Assembly: GCA_031555505.1 (NCBI GenBank)
Contig: JAVBUH010000054.1
Span: 1 to 18,621 of the forward strand
Direction of reading: 5' to 3'
DNA from: JAJDIA01 sp031555505
Lineage (GTDB): Bacteria; Bacteroidota; Bacteroidia; Bacteroidales; Tannerellaceae
DNA length: 18,621 nt
Of this stretch, positions 1 through 6,946 are shown one piece after another. The translations under genes were made by a program, and so were the position numbers. Under the pieces are notes generated by a model that was not told the origin of the DNA, made no database searches, and saw only the letters and a list, made by a program, of their open reading frames with translations. Position 1 is the first letter of the stretch. Every line of letters begins with the position of its first letter.

Positions 1-134
1 CTGGGTGGGTTTGCTCCGTTTTTTAGCCCTTTTTAGCCCTTTTTGAACGGATATGATCCGTTTTTCGGGCGGTTTTTCGGGGTTTTAAGAAGAGTAATTA
101 GGCGTTTCTACTGGGTGGGCATGCTCCGTTTTTT
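1..134. repeat. Pair of 24-bp imperfect direct repeats flanking T-tract-rich DNA
   Basis: A 24-bp unit occurs at 1-24 and again at 111-134. Both copies share ctgggtggg at the left and tgctccgtttttt at the right and differ at only two central bases (22/24 identical, period 110 bp). Between them lie a short tandem duplication of ttagcccttt (about 23-42), a terminator-like hairpin (46-65) and regularly spaced T-tracts. The second copy runs directly into the propeller coding sequence, so it marks a probable rearrangement junction. The two copies are not in the same reading frame relative to each other (110 is not a multiple of 3), so this is not a coding repeat. The left copy touches the window edge, so further copies may lie outside. 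Confidence 0.7.
46..65 (+). terminator. Terminator-like hairpin with T-run
   Basis: AACGGAT (46-52) and ATCCGTT (56-62) form a perfect 7-bp stem with a 3-nt ATG loop. The T's of the stem continue to a run of five (61-65). Read on the plus strand this has the form of a short intrinsic terminator, perhaps for a gene left of the window. There is no T-run on the minus side. It makes a TTG start at 43 for the following ORF unlikely, since that codon would sit directly in front of the hairpin. Confidence 0.45.
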
Positions 135-1146
135 CCAAACTGCCGAATACTATTACATAGGGGTGTCTCCAGTCGGGGGAATTGATAAAATTATGGTATT
201 TGATAAAAAGGGCAGATACATGTATACTTTCGATAATAGGGGGCAAGGCCCAAATGAATATGTAAACCCGACAGATTTTTATATTAAGGATGATCATGAG
301 CTTATTGTATCTGTTTCTTTCCATATTCTTACATACAACCCTGTTGAAAAGTCCCTTCTTCATTCTATTGAAACAGATTCTTATAGCGGATTCCTCTTGA
401 AAAAGGATAATGATCTGTATTATTATAATAAAGGGAATACGATTGTATATGGCGAAGATCGCACTTTGGGGAGTGTGTTGTTTCGGATAGGGCCGGATGG
501 GACGAGGACAGCTCTGTATAGCCCTACATCTGATGAACAGATCAGGATGCTGCATACTACAATCTTTCACCCCCTGACCCTGGTTGACGATCAGGTTTAT
601 TTTCGGTATCCACGAAGTTCTACCATTTTTGAAATAAATGATAATGTATTGTCTCCGGCATACGAAATAGATTTTGGTGATAAAAAATATCCGGACGATT
701 TGTTTGCCGGTGTGCAAGATCTGGATGATATTTATAATAGAATAGAAGAGAATAAAGGTGTTAATAATATCTGGGCTTTTCATGCTACGAAACAATATCT
801 ATATATTGGCTTTAGCGATTATCAGTACAATGGCTATGTGTCTTTTCATGATCCTAAAACAGGGAATACTAAGACAGGGCATATCATTGTAGACGATATG
901 TTCTTTCTTGGGAATCAACTTGTTCTGAAACAATGGCCGCTTCCTGGTGGTCTGGATGGAGATGAACTTTTATATCACCTTGAACCTCAGGTATTACTGG
1001 ATGGATATAAGAGGTATAAAAATGCTGTTTCTGACCCAACTGTATGGAATGCCTTTGTTTCTAATCATGCTGAATTAGTATCATTGTGTGAAAACATGAA
1101 AGAGGATGACAATCCTATTCTACTAAAAATAAAAATTAAATTATGA
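121..1146 (+). CDS. Six-bladed beta-propeller protein (DUF5128/BF3164-like), apparently 5'-truncated
   Basis: This resembles the Bacteroidales '6-bladed beta-propeller' family. The diagnostic stretch is FDKKGRYMYTF followed by DNRGQGPNEY, the family's Gly-rich GxGPGEY-type motif, and later strands read like propeller blades. Family members are normally exported lipoproteins with a signal peptide and roughly 60-70 residues before this motif. Here there is no signal peptide: the family-like sequence begins near residue 8 (AEYYYIGVSP), immediately after the second 24-bp repeat. The frame is open upstream to a TTG at 43 (an in-frame TAG lies at 34-36), giving 367 residues, but that extension is junk-like and contains the hairpin. 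I chose ATG 121 (341 residues). The stop overlaps the next gene by 4 nt (ATGA), implying coupled translation. The gene is probably a broken or mislocalised derivative. The function of the family is unknown. Confidence 0.72.
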   Translation: MLRFFQTAEYYYIGVSPVGGIDKIMVFDKKGRYMYTFDNRGQGPNEYVNPTDFYIKDDHELIVSVSFHILTYNPVEKSLLHSIETDSYSGFLLKKDNDLYYYNKGNTIVYGEDRTLGSVLFRIGPDGTRTALYSPTSDEQIRMLHTTIFHPLTLVDDQVYFRYPRSSTIFEINDNVLSPAYEIDFGDKKYPDDLFAGVQDLDDIYNRIEENKGVNNIWAFHATKQYLYIGFSDYQYNGYVSFHDPKTGNTKTGHIIVDDMFFLGNQLVLKQWPLPGGLDGDELLYHLEPQVLLDGYKRYKNAVSDPTVWNAFVSNHAELVSLCENMKEDDNPILLKIKIKL

Positions 1147-1787
1147 AATTTGATAAATTATTTATTTATTTGGTTTTTGTTGTTGTTTTGATAATATTTA
1201 ATATAGCTTCCGTTTATCAGTTGTTTGCTGAAAGAGAAATGAAAAAAAAGGTTTACTCTCTTCTGTTAGAGAGCAAGTCCGATTATGAATTAATTGTCGA
1301 TAATAATAACGATCTGGTGACGATTTTGCGTATGCAGATTTCTGTTGAAGGTGAACATCTTGATAATGTAGCAATCACGAATTTGCCTGGTGAAAACGAC
1401 ATGCTGAAAAATCTGTTTTCTGATGAGTACAAATTAGTCTACTTTTTCCCCGAAAAAGGATGTCCTTCTTGTTATGAACCTTTTTTGTTGAAGCTTTTGG
1501 AAATGCGTGATTCAATAGGAAAAGAAAATATAGTACTTATTACTGATTTTAATTTAAGAAGTTTGAAGTCGTTTTGGGTAGATAAAGATAGCGAGATGTT
1601 TCCTTTTCGTTTGAGCCGCAATTGGGGGATACCTCAAACTGAACCAGCTTTTGCATATGCATTTTTACTAAATAAGGATATGGTCGTACGAAAAATAATA
1701 ATAACAGACAAAATAAATGTTGATTTTTGTAGTGAATATTTGAATTATATTGTTAGTTATTTTAATAATGTTGATCTTAACAGGTGA
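1143..1787 (+). CDS. Membrane-anchored thioredoxin-like protein with CPSC motif
   Basis: The protein has 214 residues. Residues about 6-27 form a single hydrophobic N-terminal segment (signal anchor), with few positive charges after it, so the rest should face the periplasm. Around residues 97-112 the sequence KLVYFFPEKGCPSCYEPF has the beta-strand-then-CxxC layout of a thioredoxin fold, with the redox pair at Cys107 and Cys110. The following LLKLLEMRDSIG helix and NIVLITDF strand fit the same fold. It overlaps the propeller gene by 4 nt, and such redoxin-like/propeller pairs are common in Bacteroidales genomes. A thiol-disulfide role for exported partner proteins is an inference. The coding sequence is strikingly AT-rich compared with everything right of about 1.8 kb, consistent with foreign origin. 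Confidence 0.75.
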   Translation: MKFDKLFIYLVFVVVLIIFNIASVYQLFAEREMKKKVYSLLLESKSDYELIVDNNNDLVTILRMQISVEGEHLDNVAITNLPGENDMLKNLFSDEYKLVYFFPEKGCPSCYEPFLLKLLEMRDSIGKENIVLITDFNLRSLKSFWVDKDSEMFPFRLSRNWGIPQTEPAFAYAFLLNKDMVVRKIIITDKINVDFCSEYLNYIVSYFNNVDLNR

Positions 1788-1806
1788 ATAAATGCATTTT
1801 GAACCT
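1782..1806 (+). terminator. Imperfect palindrome at the thioredoxin-like stop codon
   Basis: AGGT at 1782-1785 pairs with ACCT at 1803-1806 around a perfect central palindrome AAATGCATTT (1790-1799). The whole element overlaps the TGA stop at 1785-1787. It could terminate the upstream two-gene unit, but the stem is interrupted and no clean T-run follows. Weak call. Confidence 0.22.
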
Positions 1807-1959
1807 TCACGATAGCCTTGTCACATGCTCCTACACACAGGGTTCTTCTCTCTCCTGCAGGATCACCTCCGCCAAACGGTCGAAGGGCGCTCCTGCCGGA
1901 CGTTAGAGGGATTGCTGTAGTGGGATGCCGGAAAATAATAGGGAAATGCTTTTTTATGG
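1788..1959. other. Gene-free boundary between AT-rich island and GC-richer DNA
   Basis: 172 bp lie between the convergent ends of the thioredoxin-like gene and the LOG gene. Composition shifts here from AT-rich to GC-richer around 1805-1870. It contains a perfect 10-bp palindrome TCCTGCAGGA (1853-1862) and an accidental match to the 16S rRNA tail sequence. No persuasive terminator, repeat end or integrase site is seen. Confidence 0.5.
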
Positions 1960-2550
1960 CTATATCGCTGCAAACTTTCGCAGGTTTCTGTCCCATTGAG
2001 GTAGTGAGTGGATCAGTGCTACTGCTTCCTCCGGCGTTTGGGCAACGGCCCATAATCCCTGGTGCTGGGGGCGCATGAATTGTTGGGCTACGGCACGTTC
2101 CAGCATGGCGAGCAATGGCCCGTAGAAACCGTTTGTGTTTAGGATCACGACGGGGTTCACATATAAGCCCAACTGTTTCCAGGTGATGATCTCCAACAAT
2201 TCTTCCATAGTACCACAACCACCCGGGAGGGCGATGACGGCATCCGACAGGTCGGCCATCCGCTGTTTGCGTTCATGCATGCTGTCTACCACGATGGTTT
2301 CGGTGAGGTAGGGGTGATGCCAGTTTTGTTCTACCATAAACCGGGGGATGACGCCCGTTACCGTTCCGCCAGCTTCGAGGGTGGCATCCGAAACCGTTCG
2401 CATCAGTCCGATCGAACCGGCGCCGTTGACCACACACAGTCCACGCCCTCCGAGCAGCCGCCCCAGTGAGGCGGCCGCTGCAAAGTAAGTGGGATCTATC
2501 TTGGTGCTGGAAGCACAGAAAACGCAAACGGATTTGATCGTGTGCTCCAT
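1960..2550 (-). CDS. LOG family protein (TIGR00730 Rossmann fold; nucleoside 5'-monophosphate phosphoribohydrolase)
   Basis: The protein has 196 residues, the normal size for the family. It carries the hallmark nucleotide-binding motif PGGCGTMEELLE at residues 109-120 (family PGGxGTxEE), a Gly-rich loop GAGSIGLM at 43-50, and the SMHERKQRM segment at 90-98 that supplies the conserved Arg/Lys. LOG proteins hydrolyse the N-glycosidic bond of nucleoside 5'-monophosphates, including cytokinin ribotides and AMP, releasing the base and ribose 5-phosphate in the cytosol. Bacterial members are mostly of unknown physiological role. Its ATG shares one base with the stop of the upstream transglutaminase-like gene (TAATG), so translation is likely coupled, although that partner is exported and LOG is cytosolic. 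The motif residues are intact, so an active enzyme is expected. Confidence 0.9.
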   Translation of the reverse strand: MEHTIKSVCVFCASSTKIDPTYFAAAASLGRLLGGRGLCVVNGAGSIGLMRTVSDATLEAGGTVTGVIPRFMVEQNWHHPYLTETIVVDSMHERKQRMADLSDAVIALPGGCGTMEELLEIITWKQLGLYVNPVVILNTNGFYGPLLAMLERAVAQQFMRPQHQGLWAVAQTPEEAVALIHSLPQWDRNLRKFAAI

Positions 2551-5213
2551 TACAGTTTGTGTATGACTTTCATCAATTGTTCGCCCAGCCCGATGGTATA
2601 TCCCTGCGATACAAAGACCACACGGTTGAAGGTATCGGCAATGATGAAAATGGGGAGTGAGTTGGGATTTTGCAAATTCATTGCGGCGGCGATCTCTTTC
2701 TGGATCTTGTTCCCTTCGTCGATACCAAATGTAATGGTGCCGGGCAGCCCGCCGAATTCTTTCGGATCGAAGTTCTTGTATCCCTGTTCGTCGGGGAAGA
2801 GTAATACCAGGCCGTGTCCCCAGGCTTCGAGGTCTTTCTTCACGGCGGCGATATCGCGCATGGCGTGGTTGGTCGGTTCCTGGCGGGCGCCAAGGATGGC
2901 AACCACAAAGTATCCGCGTCCGGTAGTGAGCAACACGCTGGTTTCTGCACCGGTATCGGCCCGTTTGAATTTATTTTCGGAATTGAAGCTCCCTACCACA
3001 CTGATCTGGTCTGTGCTTTCGCGCATCACCAGCCGGACGGGCGTTATTTTGCCGGCTTCCACATCAAAGAAAGAGAGCGTTGCCAGCACGTTGCCACTGG
3101 CCATACGCATCCCTGTTACCATGGCGTAATGGCCTTCGTCCAGGTCGAACGGTGCCTTCAGCAAAGCGCTCCAGGTATCGCCGGCGCCCATATCCACCGT
3201 GGTATTCCGGCGGTGCAGGTTGAGGGTTTGCAGTTTGCCGTTGTCTAGTACCTTGGCAATGGTGAAGTGGTTGTCGTACTTCGGGTCGTCTAATGCTTTG
3301 ATCGGGGTGTAGGCGGCCACTACCTTTCCTTGTGCGGTAATCGACTGTTCGGCGGCTTCGAAATCCACATCCATCCAGTTGCCATCCTGATAATACTGTA
3401 TCTTGCGGGCCACGGATTCGATCCGCGCGGGTATACCTAGGCTGCGTGCTACGGCAATAAAGAACGTATTCCGCGAAGCGGTGTCGGCCACACGCGATTT
3501 CCACACGCCGATAGGCATTACCGGTATCTGTTGCGGGTTCAATGCATTATTTACCGTGATGTTGTTCTTTACCCATGTTACGAGTGCCTGTGGGTTTTCT
3601 TTCGCTTCTTTGGCCAGAGTGGCATCCAGGTTTGTTTGGAAAAAACCTTTATACGGGGTCAGTAATTCATTGGCTACGCGCGGATTCAAGACGTAACTTA
3701 TATACAACGGATCGGATGACTCGGGAGCCAATGCCAGATGGTCGGCCAGTACGGAGGCCGGTGTGTCGCGCAAGTCTTTAGCCGAAACAGCCTGAAGCAA
3801 TGCCATCGCTGTGGCGCGCTTATCGGCAGCCGCTTCGCGCAGGAATTTTTCGATCTCGCGCCAGTTGCCCCGGCTGCCGATCATGATCTGTACGGTTGCT
3901 TCCGGATCAATACCCAGTTCAGCTGCCAATGCCTTGGCTTTCTCTTCGGTGTAGAAGGTGGCAACGTATGCGTTGCGGATATCGTCTTCGGCCAGCATCC
4001 GGCGTGTATTCTCTGTTTTTTGCTCGGGTGTTACCTCAACGGGGATCATGTTTTCATCCGGAGGCACAATATCCAGTTCTACAGAACCTTTATCACCGGG
4101 TTGTTTATCCAGTGCAATGGTTACTTTCTCGTCCTTGCCGAATGACACCTTGCTGTAGCCGAACTTCCCATCCTTGGTGGCCCATACCAGCATATCGCCT
4201 TTACCGGCGGAGAGGAAGGTCTCGCCATCAGCGTTGGTTGTTTTGGTGGCTACGGAGAAGAATTCGGCATAGTTGTATATCTTAAATTCTACGCTGGCGC
4301 CTTCCACCGGTTTGCCTTCCGTGTCGGTAATGGTAATGAATACCTTGGCCGAGGGAGCATAGTTGTCTATCACATTGATCTCTGTATAGGCGGCCGTTGT
4401 TTCCATCACTTCTTCCGGTCCGTTGTATTTGCCGAACGCTTTGGTGTGCATCAGCATACCCCGTGAAGCAGGGGCGTTGAACCAGCCGAGGTTGAGCACC
4501 GGTTCCGGTTCGCAGGCGCCGAGGAAATACCACTTGCCGTTTACCCAGGCCTCTACCCAGGCATGGTTGTCGTCCGTATGCGCCCAACGCGGCGTATATA
4601 CCTGGCGCGCCGGAATACCTACCGAACGCAATGCGGCAGTGGTGAATGTGGATTCTTCCCCGCATCTTCCGTAGGCTGTGCATACGGAGGCCAGCGGCGA
4701 GCTTGTCCGCGCATCCGACGGTGTATAGATCACCTTTTCATGGCACCAGTGGTTTACCTCCAGTACGGCATCATAGAGTGACAGGCCTTTTACCCGGTCT
4801 TTCAATTCTTCGTAGAATACCATACGGCTTTCGTCCATATTCTCATTGTTCACGCGGACAGGCAGTACAAAATGGCGGAAGATCCCTTCAGGGATATGCG
4901 GCCCCCAAGGCATTTCGTCGCGGGTTTTGAATGCGGCGCGTACATTGTCCAGATAAAACTCACCACTGTAGTCGGTAATATCACCTATCGGCATATAAGC
5001 GTAGAGAAAGGTCATCGCTTCTTTCTCTTCCAGTGTCATGGGTGTGTTGAAGATGGAAAAAAGATCACCTTGTGGCAGTGAGGCTTGCTTGGCGGCAAAG
5101 TCTTGTTCCACCTGTGCACGGTAATCGCCCTGGTTCATGAAATGTTTCTCGTTCTGACAAGCCGACACGGTTAGCAGGACGGCCAATGTTGTGGATAAGA
5201 TTGTTTTATTCAT
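2550..5213 (-). CDS. Transglutaminase-like multidomain lipoprotein
   Basis: The likely start is ATG 5213, giving 887 residues with the lipoprotein signal MNKTILSTTLAVLLTVSAC (acylated Cys19). A longer start at 5252 would overlap the -7 promoter box. Residues about 165-245 form a transglutaminase core: Cys184 in GRCGEES, His217 in DDNHAWVEAW, then GACEPEP, where a Glu (about 236) sits where many members have Asp. Residues about 285-370 are an Ig/carboxypeptidase-regulatory-like domain. Around 565-620 a second region (SRNTFFIAVARSLGIPAR) repeats the transglutaminase pattern without a nucleophilic Cys, so it is probably degenerate. The C-terminus, about 800-887, reads like a thioredoxin-fold tail (GLVLLFPDE, then SLPIFIIADTFNRVVFVSQG) with no CxxC. 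The protein should sit at the outer membrane or periplasmic face. Bacterial relatives can be proteases or cross-linkers; the substrate is unknown. Its stop overlaps the LOG start. Confidence 0.85.
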   Translation of the reverse strand: MNKTILSTTLAVLLTVSACQNEKHFMNQGDYRAQVEQDFAAKQASLPQGDLFSIFNTPMTLEEKEAMTFLYAYMPIGDITDYSGEFYLDNVRAAFKTRDEMPWGPHIPEGIFRHFVLPVRVNNENMDESRMVFYEELKDRVKGLSLYDAVLEVNHWCHEKVIYTPSDARTSSPLASVCTAYGRCGEESTFTTAALRSVGIPARQVYTPRWAHTDDNHAWVEAWVNGKWYFLGACEPEPVLNLGWFNAPASRGMLMHTKAFGKYNGPEEVMETTAAYTEINVIDNYAPSAKVFITITDTEGKPVEGASVEFKIYNYAEFFSVATKTTNADGETFLSAGKGDMLVWATKDGKFGYSKVSFGKDEKVTIALDKQPGDKGSVELDIVPPDENMIPVEVTPEQKTENTRRMLAEDDIRNAYVATFYTEEKAKALAAELGIDPEATVQIMIGSRGNWREIEKFLREAAADKRATAMALLQAVSAKDLRDTPASVLADHLALAPESSDPLYISYVLNPRVANELLTPYKGFFQTNLDATLAKEAKENPQALVTWVKNNITVNNALNPQQIPVMPIGVWKSRVADTASRNTFFIAVARSLGIPARIESVARKIQYYQDGNWMDVDFEAAEQSITAQGKVVAAYTPIKALDDPKYDNHFTIAKVLDNGKLQTLNLHRRNTTVDMGAGDTWSALLKAPFDLDEGHYAMVTGMRMASGNVLATLSFFDVEAGKITPVRLVMRESTDQISVVGSFNSENKFKRADTGAETSVLLTTGRGYFVVAILGARQEPTNHAMRDIAAVKKDLEAWGHGLVLLFPDEQGYKNFDPKEFGGLPGTITFGIDEGNKIQKEIAAAMNLQNPNSLPIFIIADTFNRVVFVSQGYTIGLGEQLMKVIHKL

Positions 5214-5249
5214 ATTCAAAAGGACGCCATTCTGTTTGGCAATTGTATG

Positions 5250-5257
5250 CAAAAGTA
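5250..5257 (-). promoter_or_regulatory. Bacteroidota -7 box for the transglutaminase-like gene
   Basis: The minus strand reads TACTTTTG, a full match to the Bacteroidota -7 consensus TAnnTTTG, and would start RNA about 30 nt before ATG 5213. No good TTTG -33 element is seen at 19-21 nt upstream. The box overlaps the longer alternative start codon at 5252, which argues for the shorter protein. Confidence 0.45.
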
Positions 5258-5329
5258 GGTGATTTATAGTTCAAAAGCACACGAACCCAATGAAAAACAA
5301 AGGTGGCGTGAAAAAAAACGAGAACTTCC

Positions 5330-5360
5330 CTTGTACGAACACCGTTTTTTCTTATTTTTG
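5330..5360 (+). promoter_or_regulatory. Bacteroidota-type promoter for the cvrA-porX-tsaE run
   Basis: CTTG at 5330-5333 (consensus TTTG) is followed after 19 nt by TATTTTTG at 5353-5360, a full match to TAnnTTTG. The spacing fits the Bacteroidota -33/-7 promoter. The expected leader to ATG 5430 is about 60 nt and includes a G-rich stretch near 5390. Confidence 0.55.
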
Positions 5361-5429
5361 TTAACTCGAAGACCCCATTTTTTCACCGTCGGGGGGCGCT
5401 GTCGAGTAATTACGTACTAATTTGAGCCT

Positions 5430-6932
5430 ATGTTCCATAATGCGGAAGAGGTGCTGCTGACAGCATCCATTATCTTGTTTTTGAGTATTATTGCCGGTAA
5501 AGCCGGTTACCGTTTTGGATTGCCTGCCTTGTTGCTTTTCCTCGGCGTAGGAATGTTGTTTGGAAGTGATGGATTGGGCATCCAGTTCAGTGATCCCCAT
5601 ATCGCACAGTTTATCGGCATGTTGGCATTGAGTATCATCCTGTTCTCAGGCGGGATGGATACAAAATACCGTGAGATCAAACCGATTGTGGGGCCTGGTG
5701 TGATGTTGGCTACGCTTGGGGTATTGGCCACTACGTTTATTACGGGAGGCTTTATTTACTATATGTCGTCTCATTTCGGAACGAAAGTGCTTCTTACTTT
5801 TCCCGAATCATTGTTGATGGCGGCTGTTATGTCGTCTACAGACTCGGCTTCGGTCTTCTCTATCCTCCGAAGCAAAGGGGTACATTTAAAGGAAAACCTG
5901 CGTCCGGCACTGGAGTTGGAAAGTGGTAGTAACGACCCGATGGCGTATATGCTCACCATCATTCTCATTGCCTATATCCAGGCGGGGGGGATGAATCTAT
6001 GGGATGCATCGCTGCAGTTGGTGGTTCAGTTGTCGATTGGTGCGGTTGCCGGTTACCTGTTAGGCAAATTGGCGGTACGGATCATGAATAAGATTAATAT
6101 CTCGAATGCTTCGCTTTATCCGATCTGCCTGTTGGCTGTGGTCTTCTTTACCTTTGCGGCTACCACATTGATCAAAGGGAATGGCTATCTGGCTGTATAC
6201 CTTGCCGGTCTGGTGGTGGGTAATGCAAAGATCGAGCATAAGAAAAGTATCAGTACCTTCTTCGACGGCTTTACCTGGCTGTGGCAGATCGTGATGTTCC
6301 TTACGCTGGGGTTGCTTGTGAACCCCCACGAACTATTGCCTGTTGCACCGGTTGGCTTGACTGTTGGCGTCTTTATGATCCTGGTGGCCCGTCCGGTGAG
6401 TGTATACCTCAGCCTGATCCCATTCAGGCATTTCACCAACCGGGGTAAGCTGTATATTTCATGGGTGGGACTGCGTGGCGCCGTTCCCATCATCTTTGCC
6501 ACTTATCCGATGATTGCCGGCGTACAGTATGCCGGATTGATCTTCAATGTGGTGTTCTTTATCACCATCCTTTCGCTGCTCATCCAGGGGACTACCGTCA
6601 CTACGGTGGCCAAATGGCTGCACCTGGTGGATGCCCCCGAACGAAAAGACCAGTTCGGCATTGAATTGCCCGATGAGATCAAGAGCGCCATGAGTGAGAT
6701 CGAAATTACGGCTGAAGTGCTGCTTCACGGCAATAAACTGATGCAGCTAACGTTACCAGATCATACACTGGCGGTAATGGTGAAGCGCAACGGTCGTTAT
6801 TTCATTCCGAAGGGAAATACGGAATTGCGCGAGAACGATATCCTGCTGATGATATCCGATAACGACGAAGCCTTGCTCCAAGCCTACGACTCGTTGGGTA
6901 TTACTGATTATACAATGAAAAAGAACAGTTAG
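5430..6932 (+). CDS. cvrA: K+/H+ (or Na+/H+) antiporter, CvrA/NhaP2 type
   Basis: The 500-residue protein is a CPA1 monovalent cation/proton antiporter with a cytosolic regulatory tail. About a dozen hydrophobic helices occupy residues 5-395. The conserved SSTDSASVFSILRSKGV (about 135-151) and ELESGSNDPMAYM (about 162-174) carry the TD and ND residues expected in the ion-binding core of NhaP/NhaP2 antiporters. Residues about 410-490 form an RCK C-terminal (TrkA_C) domain with the usual pattern of short strands (LPDHTLAVMVKRNGRYFIPKG, then TELRENDILLMI). This is the classic architecture of 'cell volume regulation protein A', which exports K+ or Na+ in exchange for protons at the inner membrane. 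It is the first gene of a plus-strand run and lies 14 bp before porX. Ion preference cannot be read from sequence. Confidence 0.92.
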   Translation: MFHNAEEVLLTASIILFLSIIAGKAGYRFGLPALLLFLGVGMLFGSDGLGIQFSDPHIAQFIGMLALSIILFSGGMDTKYREIKPIVGPGVMLATLGVLATTFITGGFIYYMSSHFGTKVLLTFPESLLMAAVMSSTDSASVFSILRSKGVHLKENLRPALELESGSNDPMAYMLTIILIAYIQAGGMNLWDASLQLVVQLSIGAVAGYLLGKLAVRIMNKINISNASLYPICLLAVVFFTFAATTLIKGNGYLAVYLAGLVVGNAKIEHKKSISTFFDGFTWLWQIVMFLTLGLLVNPHELLPVAPVGLTVGVFMILVARPVSVYLSLIPFRHFTNRGKLYISWVGLRGAVPIIFATYPMIAGVQYAGLIFNVVFFITILSLLIQGTTVTTVAKWLHLVDAPERKDQFGIELPDEIKSAMSEIEITAEVLLHGNKLMQLTLPDHTLAVMVKRNGRYFIPKGNTELRENDILLMISDNDEALLQAYDSLGITDYTMKKNS

Positions 6933-6939
6933 AAAGGAG
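6933..6939 (+). promoter_or_regulatory. Shine-Dalgarno site of porX
   Basis: AAAGGAG lies 7 nt before ATG 6947. A strong SD like this is uncommon in Bacteroidota, where most genes lack one, and it supports this start for porX. Confidence 0.6.
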
Positions 6940-6946
6940 TTACACT

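Noticed and set aside
43..120. TTG start at 43 giving a 367-residue propeller protein
   Set aside because: The codon sits in front of a terminator-like hairpin, and the added residues resemble neither a signal peptide nor the family.
85..795. 236-codon minus-strand ORF opposite the propeller gene
   Set aside because: Antisense to propeller-like coding sequence and lacking any recognisable domain.
1861..1871. GGATCACCTCC, identical to part of the 16S rRNA 3' end
   Set aside because: Only 11 bases match; the preceding sequence does not resemble helix 45, so this is chance, not an rRNA fragment.
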